56,949 bases of DNA from NCBI GenBank assembly GCA_009927665.1, contig RFMM01000183.1, forward strand, positions 1-56,949. The letters run 5' to 3'. A program made the position numbers and the translations under genes. Positions 19,901-29,213 of this stretch are shown piece by piece (the first letter of the stretch is position 1; every line of letters starts with the position of its first letter). This DNA is from Actinomycetota bacterium. Lineage in GTDB: Bacteria > Actinomycetota > Acidimicrobiia > Acidimicrobiales > Ilumatobacteraceae. The notes under the pieces were generated by a model. It had not been told where the DNA came from. It was given only the letters and a program-made list of their open reading frames with translations, and ran no database searches.

Positions 19901-20492
19901 TCTGTTGCGCCAGACCGTGATCTTGCAGTTCGACGAAGAGATTGTCGCGACCAAAGATGTCTTGTAGCCGGGCGGCGGTGCGCTTGGCTTCGTCGTAGTC
20001 ATTGCGCAACAGTGCCTGCAATACATGCCCACCAAGACAGCCGGTCGTGGCGATAAGGCCCTCGTGGTGACGTTCGAGCAGTTCCCAATCCATGCGCGGT
20101 TGGTAGTAGTAGCCCTCTAAGAACGCAAGGCTCGCCAGCTTGATGAGATTGCGATAGCCCGTGTTGTTTTCTGACAGCAACGTCAGGTGGTAGTACAGCT
20201 TGCGCCCAGCCTCAGTGTCTCCGCCTGAGTCGTCAAGACGTCCACGCCGCTGGGGTCGCTCGAAACGCGACTCGTACGCCATGTAGGCCTCGGTGCCGAT
20301 GATCGGGTTGATGCCCGCACTACGACACGCTTCGTAAAAGTCGAGAACGCCATACATGTTGCCGTGGTCGGTGATGCCAATGGCAGGCTGGCCGTCGTCG
20401 AGCACCCGCTGGATGATGTCGTCAATGCGCGCAGCACCGTCGAGCATCGAAAACTCGGTGTGCACATGCAGGTGGGTGAACGAAGAACTCAT
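16980..20492 (-). CDS. dnaE: DNA polymerase III alpha subunit (DnaE1-type) with PHP domain
   Basis: [83 protein letters not shown]-type motif; 1170 aa continuous. Confidence 0.97.
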   Translation of the reverse strand: [1170 protein letters not shown]

Positions 20493-20523
20493 CGGCAGGA
20501 ATGCCGAGAGTACCAGCGACGTG

Positions 20524-20988
20524 TCAGATGTAGGTGCCGGGTCGCTCGTGAGAAGGCTTCGTTGCGGGCAATTGTCGCATCTGTTCGAGTTGTTGACGCG
20601 CCGCCAACTGTTGAGCAAAGAGCGTCGCTTGAATTCCGTGGAACAAACCCTCGAGCCAACCGACGAGTTGGGCCTTGGCGACCCGCAACTCGGCTTCGCT
20701 CGGGATCTCCCCTTCTTTGAATGGCAGCGCGAGTGTCTGGAGTTCTTCGCGCAGGTCGGGTGAGATCGCCTCGGCCAACTCGACGATCGAACGCTCGTAG
20801 ATTTCTGCCAAGCGTTCGCGACTTGGCGCGTCAAGCTGCATCTGGCGCACCTCGTCGAGCAACTGCTTGATCATCGAACCGATGCGCATCACCTTGGCGG
20901 GCTCTTGCACCGTCTCGTCACCGGAGAAGTCGGGCATGCTCTGCGCGCCGTTGACGAGTTCGCCGCGCTCGGGGGTCTCGTTGCTCAT
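20524..20988 (-). CDS. bpa: Bacterial proteasome activator-like protein (Bpa family)
   Basis: VMRIGSMIKQLLDEVRQMQLDAPSRERLAEIYERSIVELAEAISPDLREELQTLALPF core and C-terminal ...ERPGTYI tail reminiscent of the Bpa GQYL/HbYX-like end. Confidence 0.83.
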   Translation of the reverse strand: MSNETPERGELVNGAQSMPDFSGDETVQEPAKVMRIGSMIKQLLDEVRQMQLDAPSRERLAEIYERSIVELAEAISPDLREELQTLALPFKEGEIPSEAELRVAKAQLVGWLEGLFHGIQATLFAQQLAARQQLEQMRQLPATKPSHERPGTYI

Positions 20989-21023
20989 CGGCAGATAGTT
21001 CTATCAGGCTCTGCAATCGCTCT

Positions 21024-22160
21024 TCACGCGTTGCGCAAGGCGAGCAACGGCACGTCAATTTCGGCCGTGGTGAGGGATCCATGACGACACTGCAAGTCGA
21101 AGTAGGTCTTGTCAATCGGGTCATCAAAACTCACGTCATTTTTGGCGAGCACCGCGACATCGCCGAACCGACGACGCACCACGTCGTTGACACGGGCACC
21201 GAAGAACCCGCCGCCAATCATCTCGTCGCGAGTGAGCACCCAGGCGTCGGCGCCGTGGTGTGCGCGCGCCGCGGTCACCACCTCGTCGACTCGACCCGGC
21301 AGAACATGCAACCAGCGGAAGCGGCCTTCTCCTGATTGATGACTGAGATGGCGGGTGACGTCGTCGTGCAGCAGCATCGTGTTGCGACCGACCATCACCT
21401 GACCATGATCGGCGGTGACGAGCAACACCGCTTCAGGTGGCAAGACGGCAGCGAGGTCACCGACGATGCGGTCAGCGGCAGTCAATTCGGCATCGTAGAA
21501 CTCACCGAAGCCGCGTTCGTGGGCGATCTTGTCGACACCGTCGTAATAGCAATACACGAACGGCTCGCCACGCATCAACAGATGTTGCACATCGACCGCA
21601 ATGCTCGACGCCGCACGCCAACTGTGCATGCGCGAACCACGCAGGTGCGACTCGGTGAATGCGGTGCCGTCGAACTCGGCCTTTGACAACACCGGCACAC
21701 TCGTGCCGAGAAACGGCGGACACGGCTGTACATCACGTGGCGGCAGGCGACGCCGCGCATCACCTTGCGAGTCGCCCCAGCGCAACATCTGCACGACTCG
21801 ACCAGAGAAATCAATGCGATAGCCGACCAAGCCATGCTCACCGGGCGTGGCACCTGTGGCAATCGACGTGAGGGCAGTGACCGTCGTGGTCGGCGACACG
21901 GTGGTGATGGGCCCGCCCTGCATCGTCGCCAAGGTCGGAGCCAGCGTCGGCCGCGCAGCCACTCGATCGCGCAACTGGTGCCAACCGAGACCGTCGATCA
22001 CGAGCAGCACCACCTGACGGGCGTCGCGAGCCAGCGCCGGGAAGAAGTGAGGTAGATCGGCGGTGCCACGCGGGCCAAGCAATGACGGCACGATGTTGGT
22101 GACGCACGCGCCCGCATAGTCGGGGCAGCGCGGGGCGAGGTCGGTGAAGTGCTGCTGCAC
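21024..22160 (-). CDS. Alkaline phosphatase superfamily protein (nucleotide pyrophosphatase/phosphodiesterase-like)
   Basis: VVLLVIDGLGWHQL, GGPITTVSPTTTVTALTSIATGATPGEHGLVGYRI, LLVTADHGQVMVG. Confidence 0.88.
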   Translation of the reverse strand: MQQHFTDLAPRCPDYAGACVTNIVPSLLGPRGTADLPHFFPALARDARQVVLLVIDGLGWHQLRDRVAARPTLAPTLATMQGGPITTVSPTTTVTALTSIATGATPGEHGLVGYRIDFSGRVVQMLRWGDSQGDARRRLPPRDVQPCPPFLGTSVPVLSKAEFDGTAFTESHLRGSRMHSWRAASSIAVDVQHLLMRGEPFVYCYYDGVDKIAHERGFGEFYDAELTAADRIVGDLAAVLPPEAVLLVTADHGQVMVGRNTMLLHDDVTRHLSHQSGEGRFRWLHVLPGRVDEVVTAARAHHGADAWVLTRDEMIGGGFFGARVNDVVRRRFGDVAVLAKNDVSFDDPIDKTYFDLQCRHGSLTTAEIDVPLLALRNA

Positions 22161-22195
22161 GGCAGCCTCTAGTCAACCGCGCTTACGATGGTGAC

Positions 22196-22657
22196 GTGCG
22201 GGTTTCGACACGAGGCGACTATGCGTGTCGTGCAATGTTGTCACTCGCCTTGCATGCCGACGAACCAGGGCCGATCTCCGTGCGCGACATCGCAACCCGC
22301 ACTGCCCTGCCCCAGCCGTATCTCGAGCAGATCCTGTTGGCTTTGAAGGGTGCCGGGCTCGTGCACTCGAAGCGCGGCGTTGGTGGTGGTTACACGCTTG
22401 CGCGACACCCAGACAAGATCTTGTTGTCGGAGATTTTGTCGGCTGCCGACGGCCCGATTTCACTCGGCGATTTCGGTGAACCACACCGCAACGGCGCCTG
22501 CGATCACGAGGGTCAATGCGTGCTGCTTGCCATCTGGCACTCGGTTGGTGAACACTTGCGCGACCACCTCGCACAGTTCACGCTCGGCACGGTGTTGGCT
22601 GCGGCCCGCGGAGACGCGCCGTGGCCGGCGGAGACACGCAAGAAGAAGCGGCGCTAA
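22196..22657 (+). CDS. Rrf2-family transcriptional regulator
   Basis: MRVSTRGDYACRAMLSLALHA...VRDIATRTALPQPYLEQILLALKGAGLVHSKRGVGGGYTLAR; C-x5-C (CDHEGQC) in the putative Fe-S region. Confidence 0.93.
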   Translation: MRVSTRGDYACRAMLSLALHADEPGPISVRDIATRTALPQPYLEQILLALKGAGLVHSKRGVGGGYTLARHPDKILLSEILSAADGPISLGDFGEPHRNGACDHEGQCVLLAIWHSVGEHLRDHLAQFTLGTVLAAARGDAPWPAETRKKKRR

Positions 22658-23601
22658 CGCAGCGTCGCGACGACCGCCGCAAAGTCGGCCGGTGCCGCCG
22701 CCTGAAAGCTGACCCGCTCACCCGTGCGCGGGTGGTCGAACGCCAACTCGCGCGCATGCAGCATCGGCCGCCCGGCGCGAATGCCGGCACGCGCTCCTCC
22801 GTACTGAGCGTCTCCCACGACGGGGTGCCCGATCGAAGCGAGGTGCACGCGAATCTGATGCGTGCGTCCGGTCTCGAGGCGACACTCCAGCAGCGACGCC
22901 TCGCGTGGGGTGTGAAACGACTGTTCGAGTGCATAGTGCGTGCGCGACGCGCGCCCATCGACGACCACGGCCATGCGCGTCACGTCTCGATGATCTCGAC
23001 CAATCGGCGCGTCGATCACGCCGTTGACTGAGGCGGGAATCCCCCACACGAGGGCGGAATACACACGGGTCACACTGCGCGCGGTCATCTGGGCAACAAG
23101 CGAGTCATACGCCGCTGCTGTGCGCGCCACCACCATGAGCCCTGTCGTGCCGGCATCAAGGCGATGCACGATGCCCGGACGCATCGGGTCACCCGCCGAC
23201 GCCATCTCTGGGTAAAGATCGAGCAAGAAGTTGACAAGTGTTCCGTCGGGATTACCCGCACCAGGGTGCACGACGATGCCCGCGGCCTTGTTGACGACGA
23301 CGACCGATTCGTCTTCATGCACGATGTCAACTGCGCCACCGGCTTGTGCAGCAGGCAACTCAGGACCAGGTGCCTGCGAGACGTCGACGGTGATCGTCTG
23401 ACCCTGCTGCACACGTTCTTTGCCGGCGACGACCACCTGTCCGTCGACGGTGACGGCGCCGGCATCGATCAACGCCGCAGCAGCGCTGCGACTGACGTCG
23501 GCAACCAGCGACACCACGCGATCAATGCGCACGTCTGCCAACGAGGCAGGAATCTCTTCGGTCACGCGCCGCGCAATGCCGAGCGTGTCGTCGTTCGTCA
23601 T
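22654..23601 (-). CDS. rluD: RluA/RluD-family pseudouridine synthase
   Basis: S4 domain (RIDRVVSLVADVSRSAAAALIDAGAVTVDG), catalytic GIVHRLDAGTTGLMVVARTA, LETGRTHQIRVHLA. Confidence 0.93.
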   Translation of the reverse strand: MTNDDTLGIARRVTEEIPASLADVRIDRVVSLVADVSRSAAAALIDAGAVTVDGQVVVAGKERVQQGQTITVDVSQAPGPELPAAQAGGAVDIVHEDESVVVVNKAAGIVVHPGAGNPDGTLVNFLLDLYPEMASAGDPMRPGIVHRLDAGTTGLMVVARTAAAYDSLVAQMTARSVTRVYSALVWGIPASVNGVIDAPIGRDHRDVTRMAVVVDGRASRTHYALEQSFHTPREASLLECRLETGRTHQIRVHLASIGHPVVGDAQYGGARAGIRAGRPMLHARELAFDHPRTGERVSFQAAAPADFAAVVATLR

Positions 23602-24068
23602 GTTGTGCTTCTCGATTCGCGAACCGATGCCACGATCATGAGCACTGCACCGACGCTGATCGCAGCGTCGGCGAGGTTGAAGATGGGCCACCACTGCACG
23701 TCGATGAAGTCGACCACGGCGCCGCGTAGCCACGCATCGCCGCGCAACAGGCGATCGATGAGATTGCCTGTCGCACCACCAACGATCAATCCGGCGGCGA
23801 CACCGGCCACACCGTGCGCGCTGCGACGCAACCACAGCACGATCACGATGATGACCACGAATGCAATGGCACCGATGATCGGCCCGGCACCGGTGGCCTG
23901 TGAGAACGCCATGCCCTTGTTGAATGCCAAGTTGAAGCGCAGCGAACCAACGAGGTCGATCGTGCGACCATTTGACAAGCGGTTCAATGCCCAGTGCTTG
24001 GTGGCCTGATCAACCGAAACAATGCAGGCGATGAGTAGCCAAAGCCGGCGCGTCGCCGAGATCGTCAT
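23598..24068 (-). CDS. lspA: Lipoprotein signal peptidase
   Basis: DQATKHWAL, LRFNLAFNKGMAFS, GGATGNLIDRLLRG, VVDFIDVQWWPIFNLADAAI; ATGA overlap with rluD. Confidence 0.94.
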   Translation of the reverse strand: MTISATRRLWLLIACIVSVDQATKHWALNRLSNGRTIDLVGSLRFNLAFNKGMAFSQATGAGPIIGAIAFVVIIVIVLWLRRSAHGVAGVAAGLIVGGATGNLIDRLLRGDAWLRGAVVDFIDVQWWPIFNLADAAISVGAVLMIVASVRESRSTT

Positions 24069-25271
24069 CGACTGCCCAGACCGCCGGCGCGTTCAGTGAC
24101 GAGCTCGGTGGTCCAAGGCAATGCTTCGAGACGCTCGCGCGGTATCGGCAGACCCGAGTACGACGAGTAGCCGTATTCTCCGATCTTCAGCCGCTCAAGT
24201 GCCGCGTCAATCGATTCAACTTGCTCGCGGGCCTGTTGTGAGAGCGTGAGATCGCGCTCGCGCTCGACGACCATCGTGTCGCCTTCGCCGCCTTCTTCGC
24301 CGAAATCGACGTCGCCCATCTCTTGGTTCGCCACAATCTCGTTGGCGTCTCGTTCAAGACGGTCAGCCTGACCGATGAGTTCGGCGCGCTTCTCGAGCAA
24401 CAACTGTCGCTGACCCTTGAGAAAAGCGATGTCGAATTCTTTGGTCGGCGTGATGCCATCAACTGGCTCGAGCTTGATAACCGGTGGCTTGACCGGCTTG
24501 GCCATCGCCCGCTCTTGTTGGGCACGAATTCGTGCTTCTTCTTCTTCGCGAATCGCGCGCAGTCGCGCACGCTCAGCTTCGCGAACCTGTCGCTCGGCTT
24601 CTTTCGCCTTGTTGATCTTGTCGCGTTCGCGCTGCTTCTCGCGGCGCTCTTCTTCGATCGCCGCCTTCTTGCGGGCGATCTCGCGGCGTCGCTCTTCTTG
24701 GGCGACGAGTCGCTCGAGTTGGCGGCGCTTGCGCTCAGCGTCACGCTCTTTCTGAATTCGTTTGCGCTCGGCCAACTTTTCTTGTGCGACTCGCTTACGT
24801 TCGCGCTCGGCGAGCAGGCGCGCTTGCTTTCGTTCACGCTCAGCGGCGAGCCTGGCTTGCTTACGCTTGCGATCTTCGACCTTGCGCTGAGCCACCTTCT
24901 GGCGACGTATGGCCTCGGCTTTGACGCGGGCGGCGCGACGCGCGAGCTCGGCCTTTTTCTTGGCGGCCTTGCGGCGCGCATCGTCGGCCTTTTTTCTTGG
25001 CGGCCCTGCGCTGAGCCTCGGCCTTCAGACGCTGAGCTCGACGCTGAGCCTCGAGCTTGAGGCGAAGCTTGCGGCGACGAGCATCTTCGAGCTTCTTGCG
25101 GGCCGCCTTGCGGCGCCGTTCTTCGAGCTCTTTTTTGGCCTTTTTGCGACGCAGTTCGTCGGCTTTGCGGCGTTTGGCTGCGGCGAGCGCCTGGGCCCTC
25201 TTTTTTGCGGCCTGTTGCTTGGCCTGGGCCTTCTTCTTGGCGGATGCTTTGCGCTTCGCGGCTGCGTTCAT
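24065..25271 (-). CDS. DksA/TraR-like protein with long Lys/Arg/Glu/Ala-rich N-terminus, frame broken by 1-nt insertion in an A6 run (24990-24995)
   Basis: C-terminus LLEKRAELIGQADRLERDANE...QQAREQVESIDAALERLKIGEYGYSSYSGLPIPRERLEALPWTTELV aligns to DksA/TraR; N-term MNAAAKRKASAKKKAQAKQQAAKKRAQALAAAKRRKADELRRKKAKK... continues into AAKKKADDARRKAAKKKAELARRAAR only after a +1 shift. Confidence 0.75.
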
Positions 25272-25278
25272 GACCCCG

Positions 25279-28200
25279 TCAGGGTAGCCGTTCGACGGCC
25301 ACTCGCACGGCCACGTCGTCGAGCGTCGCGTTCGTCTCACCATTGACGCCACCGAGCACCAACTCGCGAGCCAGGGTCTCGGTGCGCACCATCTCGTCGT
25401 GCTCGCGTACCGCGACGGCCAGCTCATCGGGCAGACCGAGCGTCACACGAATGCGGTCTGATACGTGCAGCCCTGCGTCGCGTCGTGCTTGTTGCACGAG
25501 TCGAATCACATCGCGCGCCACACCCTCGCGTGCGAGATCGTCGGTCACCGCCAAGTCGAGCACCACCAGGCCTTCGCCGCCGGCCAACGCAGCACTGCCG
25601 CGCTCGCCCTCACCGGTTGCTACGAGGCGCAGTGAGTACTCGCCGTCGTGCAAGTCAACGCCGCCAGCCACGACTCGCCCGCCGGTGATCGACCAGTCGC
25701 CCTGTTTGACGGCGCGAATCACCTTCTGGGTCTCGGCACCAAGCCGCGGGCCGAGCGCAGCCGGAGTCACGTTGAGCTGGCGCTTGGCGTGCGCGTCGAC
25801 ATCGGTGCGCAGGTGCACGTTGCGCACGTTGACTTCGTCTTTAATCACGTCGACGAAGTCGCTCAACAACTCGGCATCAGGGCTGGCAACCACAAGTGAC
25901 GCAAGCGGCAGTCGCACACGGCGCTGGTGCGCCTTGCGCAGAGAAAGAGTTGCCGAACAGACGTCTCGAGCCAGATCCATGCTGGCAACGAGTGCATCGT
26001 CGGCAGCCAGCGTGTCGACGGTCGGCCACGTCGTGAGGTGCACACTGCGCTCTCCGGTAAGACCGCGGTAGACCGCTTCGGTGGTCAGCGGCAAGAGTGG
26101 CGCCGCCACACGACAGATGACACTGAGCACGCTGTGCAGGGTGTTGATGGCTGCTTGGTCGCCGCTCCAGAATCGATCGCGACTGCGGCGGATGTACCAG
26201 TTGGTGAGCACGTCAAGGAAGTCGCGCACCTGTGCGCAAGCCTCGAACAAGTCGTTGCGTTCGAACGCTTCAGTTGTCGCCAGCACCAAGGCACGAGTCT
26301 TTGCCACCACATAACGGTCAAGCACGTTGGTGCTCGAAGTGTCGTAGGTGCCCGACACGTTGGCGGCGTTCGCATACAACGAGAGGAAGTACCACGAGTT
26401 CCACAACGGCAGCAGCGTCTGGCGCACGGTGTCGCGAATGCCTGCTTCATTAACACTGAAGTCGGCCCCGCGCAGAATCGACGAAGACAACAGATACCAG
26501 CGCATGGCGTCAGCCCCATAGGTGTCGAAAATCTGCATCGGGTCGGGATAATTGCGCAGGCTCTTTGACATCTTCTGACCGTCATTGCCAAGCACGATGC
26601 CGTGGCTGACGCAGCTCTTGAACGCCGGGCGATCAAACAGCGCAGTCGCCAACACATGCAAGGTGTAGAACCAGCCACGCGTTTGTCCGATGTACTCCAC
26701 GATGAAGTCACCCGGATAGTGGCTCTCGAACCACTCGCGGTTCTCAAACGGATAATGCACCTGCGCAAAGGGCATCGAGCCGCTCTCGAACCAGCAGTCG
26801 AGCACTTCAGGAACGCGGCGCATCATCGACTTGCCCGTCGGGTCGTCGGGGTTGGGTCGCACCAGATCGTCGACGAACGGGCGATGCAATTCCGCAACTT
26901 TGACACCAAAGTCGCGCTCTAGGTCGGCGATGCTGCCATACACATCGATGCGCGGGTAGTCGGGGTTGTCGCTGCGCCACACCGGAATCGGCGAGCCCCA
27001 AAAACGGTTGCGGCTGATGGTCCAGTCGCGGGCGTTTTCCAGCCATTTGCCGAAGGAACCGTCGCGAATGTGGTCGGGCACCCACGAGATCTGTTGGTTG
27101 AGCGCCACCATGCGTTGCTTGATCGCTGTCACATTGACGAACCACGAACTGACCGCGCGATAGATGAGCGGCGTTCCGGTGCGCCAACAGTGCGGATACG
27201 AGTGGTCGTACGTTTCGTGCCGCAGCACGACACCCTCAGCCTTGAGTCGCTTGATGATGTTGGCGTTTGCCTCAAACACGTGTTGACCGGCGAAGTCGCT
27301 GACTTCCGTCGTGAAGCAACCTCGTGAATCGACGGGCACCACGAGGGCAATTCCCGCGTCGGCGCATGCTCGTTGGTCATCTTCACCGAAGCCCGGCGCC
27401 ATGTGCACGACTCCGGTGCCGTCTTCGGTCGTCACGAAGTCGCCGCCGAGCACGCGGAACGCCCCGCGCTCGGCATGGTCGGCAAAATACGAGAACAACG
27501 GCGTGTAGCGCCGTCCGACGAGATCACTGCCGCGCAAGGTTCCGACGTGCACGGCACCCTCGAGCTCACGTTCATACGCCTCGCGCCGAGCGACCGCCAT
27601 GACATATCGCGTGCCGTTGAGTTCGTACAGGCCATAGTCCACCTCTGGCGCGACGGCAAGAGCGAGATTTGACGGCAGCGTCCACGGTGTCGTCGTCCAC
27701 GCGAGCAGGCGCTCACCGGTCTCAAGCAAGAAACCCACCGTGAGCGCGGGGTCTTGCACCATCTTGTAGGTGTCGTCGAGACGCGTCTCAGAATTCGACA
27801 GCGGCGTCTCGAGCGCCCACGAATACGGCAACACGCGGAACCCCTCGTAGATGAGCCCTTTGTCCCACAGTGCCTTGAACGCCCACATCACACTTTCCAT
27901 ATACGGAAGATCGAGTGTCTTGTAGTCGTTGTCGAAGTCAACCCATCGTGCTTGGCGAGTTACGTAGCGGCGCCAGTCGTTCGTGTACTGCAACACCGAC
28001 GTGCGGCAATGATCGTTGAACTTGTCGATGCCGAAATCGGTGATCGCCTGGCGCCCCGAGATGCCGAGCTGGCGTTCTGCTTCGGCCTCGGCGGGCAAAC
28101 CGTGGCAGTCCCAACCGAAGCGTCGCTCAACTCGTTTGCCGCTCATCGTGCGGTAACGCGGCACCGCATCTTTGACATACCCCGTCAGCAGGTGGCCGTA

Positions 28201-28416
28201 GTGCGGCAACCCATTGGCAAACGGCGGACCGTCGTAGAAGACGAACTCGGCGTCGGGGGCACCGCCAACCGCGCTGCCAGCCACACCGCCACCTTGGCGC
28301 GGATGCTGCTCGACCGATGCTTCAAACGTGTTGTCGCTCGCCCAATACGCGAGCACCTGCTCTTCAGTCTGTGGCAGGTTCGGCTGGGCCGCGACGTCGG
28401 GATACCGCCGTGCCAT
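25279..28416 (-). CDS. ileS: Isoleucyl-tRNA synthetase (IleS2-like architecture)
   Basis: [81 protein letters not shown]; 1045 aa continuous, no C-terminal Zn-finger seen. Confidence 0.96.
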   Translation of the reverse strand: MARRYPDVAAQPNLPQTEEQVLAYWASDNTFEASVEQHPRQGGGVAGSAVGGAPDAEFVFYDGPPFANGLPHYGHLLTGYVKDAVPRYRTMSGKRVERRFGWDCHGLPAEAEAERQLGISGRQAITDFGIDKFNDHCRTSVLQYTNDWRRYVTRQARWVDFDNDYKTLDLPYMESVMWAFKALWDKGLIYEGFRVLPYSWALETPLSNSETRLDDTYKMVQDPALTVGFLLETGERLLAWTTTPWTLPSNLALAVAPEVDYGLYELNGTRYVMAVARREAYERELEGAVHVGTLRGSDLVGRRYTPLFSYFADHAERGAFRVLGGDFVTTEDGTGVVHMAPGFGEDDQRACADAGIALVVPVDSRGCFTTEVSDFAGQHVFEANANIIKRLKAEGVVLRHETYDHSYPHCWRTGTPLIYRAVSSWFVNVTAIKQRMVALNQQISWVPDHIRDGSFGKWLENARDWTISRNRFWGSPIPVWRSDNPDYPRIDVYGSIADLERDFGVKVAELHRPFVDDLVRPNPDDPTGKSMMRRVPEVLDCWFESGSMPFAQVHYPFENREWFESHYPGDFIVEYIGQTRGWFYTLHVLATALFDRPAFKSCVSHGIVLGNDGQKMSKSLRNYPDPMQIFDTYGADAMRWYLLSSSILRGADFSVNEAGIRDTVRQTLLPLWNSWYFLSLYANAANVSGTYDTSSTNVLDRYVVAKTRALVLATTEAFERNDLFEACAQVRDFLDVLTNWYIRRSRDRFWSGDQAAINTLHSVLSVICRVAAPLLPLTTEAVYRGLTGERSVHLTTWPTVDTLAADDALVASMDLARDVCSATLSLRKAHQRRVRLPLASLVVASPDAELLSDFVDVIKDEVNVRNVHLRTDVDAHAKRQLNVTPAALGPRLGAETQKVIRAVKQGDWSITGGRVVAGGVDLHDGEYSLRLVATGEGERGSAALAGGEGLVVLDLAVTDDLAREGVARDVIRLVQQARRDAGLHVSDRIRVTLGLPDELAVAVREHDEMVRTETLARELVLGGVNGETNATLDDVAVRVAVERLP

Positions 28417-28429
28417 TAACGCCGCCTGC

Positions 28430-28674
28430 TCACAGGCCAACTGACCCGAGCAGACGCTGCACGAAGCCCAACGCAAACACCACGACGATCGGCGAGATGT
28501 CGAGTGGTCCGAGAGATGGGATTACACGCCGTGCCGGCCCGAGCACGGGCTCAGTGACCTGAAACAACACGCGATTGATTTGCCCAAAGGGTCCACTCGG
28601 ATTCATCGGAAACCAGCTCAAAATGATGCGCACGAAGATAACGAAGGTATACAACTGATGAGGCTCGAGAGCAT
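28430..28674 (-). CDS. yggT: YggT family membrane protein; N-terminus possibly frameshifted (TTG 28654 in-frame, ATG 28674 in another frame)
   Basis: [69 protein letters not shown]. Confidence 0.85.
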
Positions 28675-28686
28675 GACGACCGTCGA

Positions 28687-29196
28687 TTACTCGCGCGGCA
28701 GCCGCACGCCGTTGGGCGTAAGGCGAAACACGCGGGTCGAAACGACATCGATCGAACCATTGAGGCCATACACCATTCCGGCTGCAAAATCGATGATTCG
28801 GCGACGTTCAACTTTGTCGGTGGCGATGAGGTTCAAGATCACCGGCTGACCACCTTTGAAGCGATCGGCAATCTCTCGGCAGTGGTCGTATGACGTTGGC
28901 TTCAACGTGATCGGTTCTACGGTTGCCGCATCGAGCGGCTTCACCGTTTTGGCTGGCGACTGACCTGCAACACCGCGCACCGTCACCCCCGAATCATCGC
29001 GCCGAGCTGTCGATCGCCGCGGTGGCGGCGCCTCTTCGACATCGTCGTAGTCGTCATCGAAATCGTCGTCGTCATAATCGTCGTTGGTGGCGGCGCCACG
29101 AGTCGGTCGCCGTGAGCGGGTCGACTGATCGCCATCGTCGTACATCTCATCGGCGCCAAGACCCAGGTATTCCATGGCCCGTCGGAACATCGACAT
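28687..29196 (-). CDS. sepF: Cell division protein SepF
   Basis: MSMFRRAMEYLGLG..., acidic linker, PTSYDHCREIADRFKGGQPVILNLIATDKVERRRIIDFAAGMVYGLNGSIDVVSTRVFRLTP. Confidence 0.95.
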   Translation of the reverse strand: MSMFRRAMEYLGLGADEMYDDGDQSTRSRRPTRGAATNDDYDDDDFDDDYDDVEEAPPPRRSTARRDDSGVTVRGVAGQSPAKTVKPLDAATVEPITLKPTSYDHCREIADRFKGGQPVILNLIATDKVERRRIIDFAAGMVYGLNGSIDVVSTRVFRLTPNGVRLPRE

Positions 29197-29213
29197 ATCG
29201 CTAAAAGAGTACC

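Noticed and set aside
20493-20834. 114-aa N-terminal extension of the dnaE ORF
   Set aside because: Overlaps the Bpa-like gene in another frame; conserved DnaE begins [15 protein letters not shown]
24065-25271. Repetitive lysine-codon tract considered as a CRISPR or satellite array
   Set aside because: Irregular spacing and in-frame KREA coding explain it; no spacers
29030-29100. CGTCGTCATCG-rich tract considered as a repeat element
   Set aside because: Encodes the acidic Asp-rich linker of SepF
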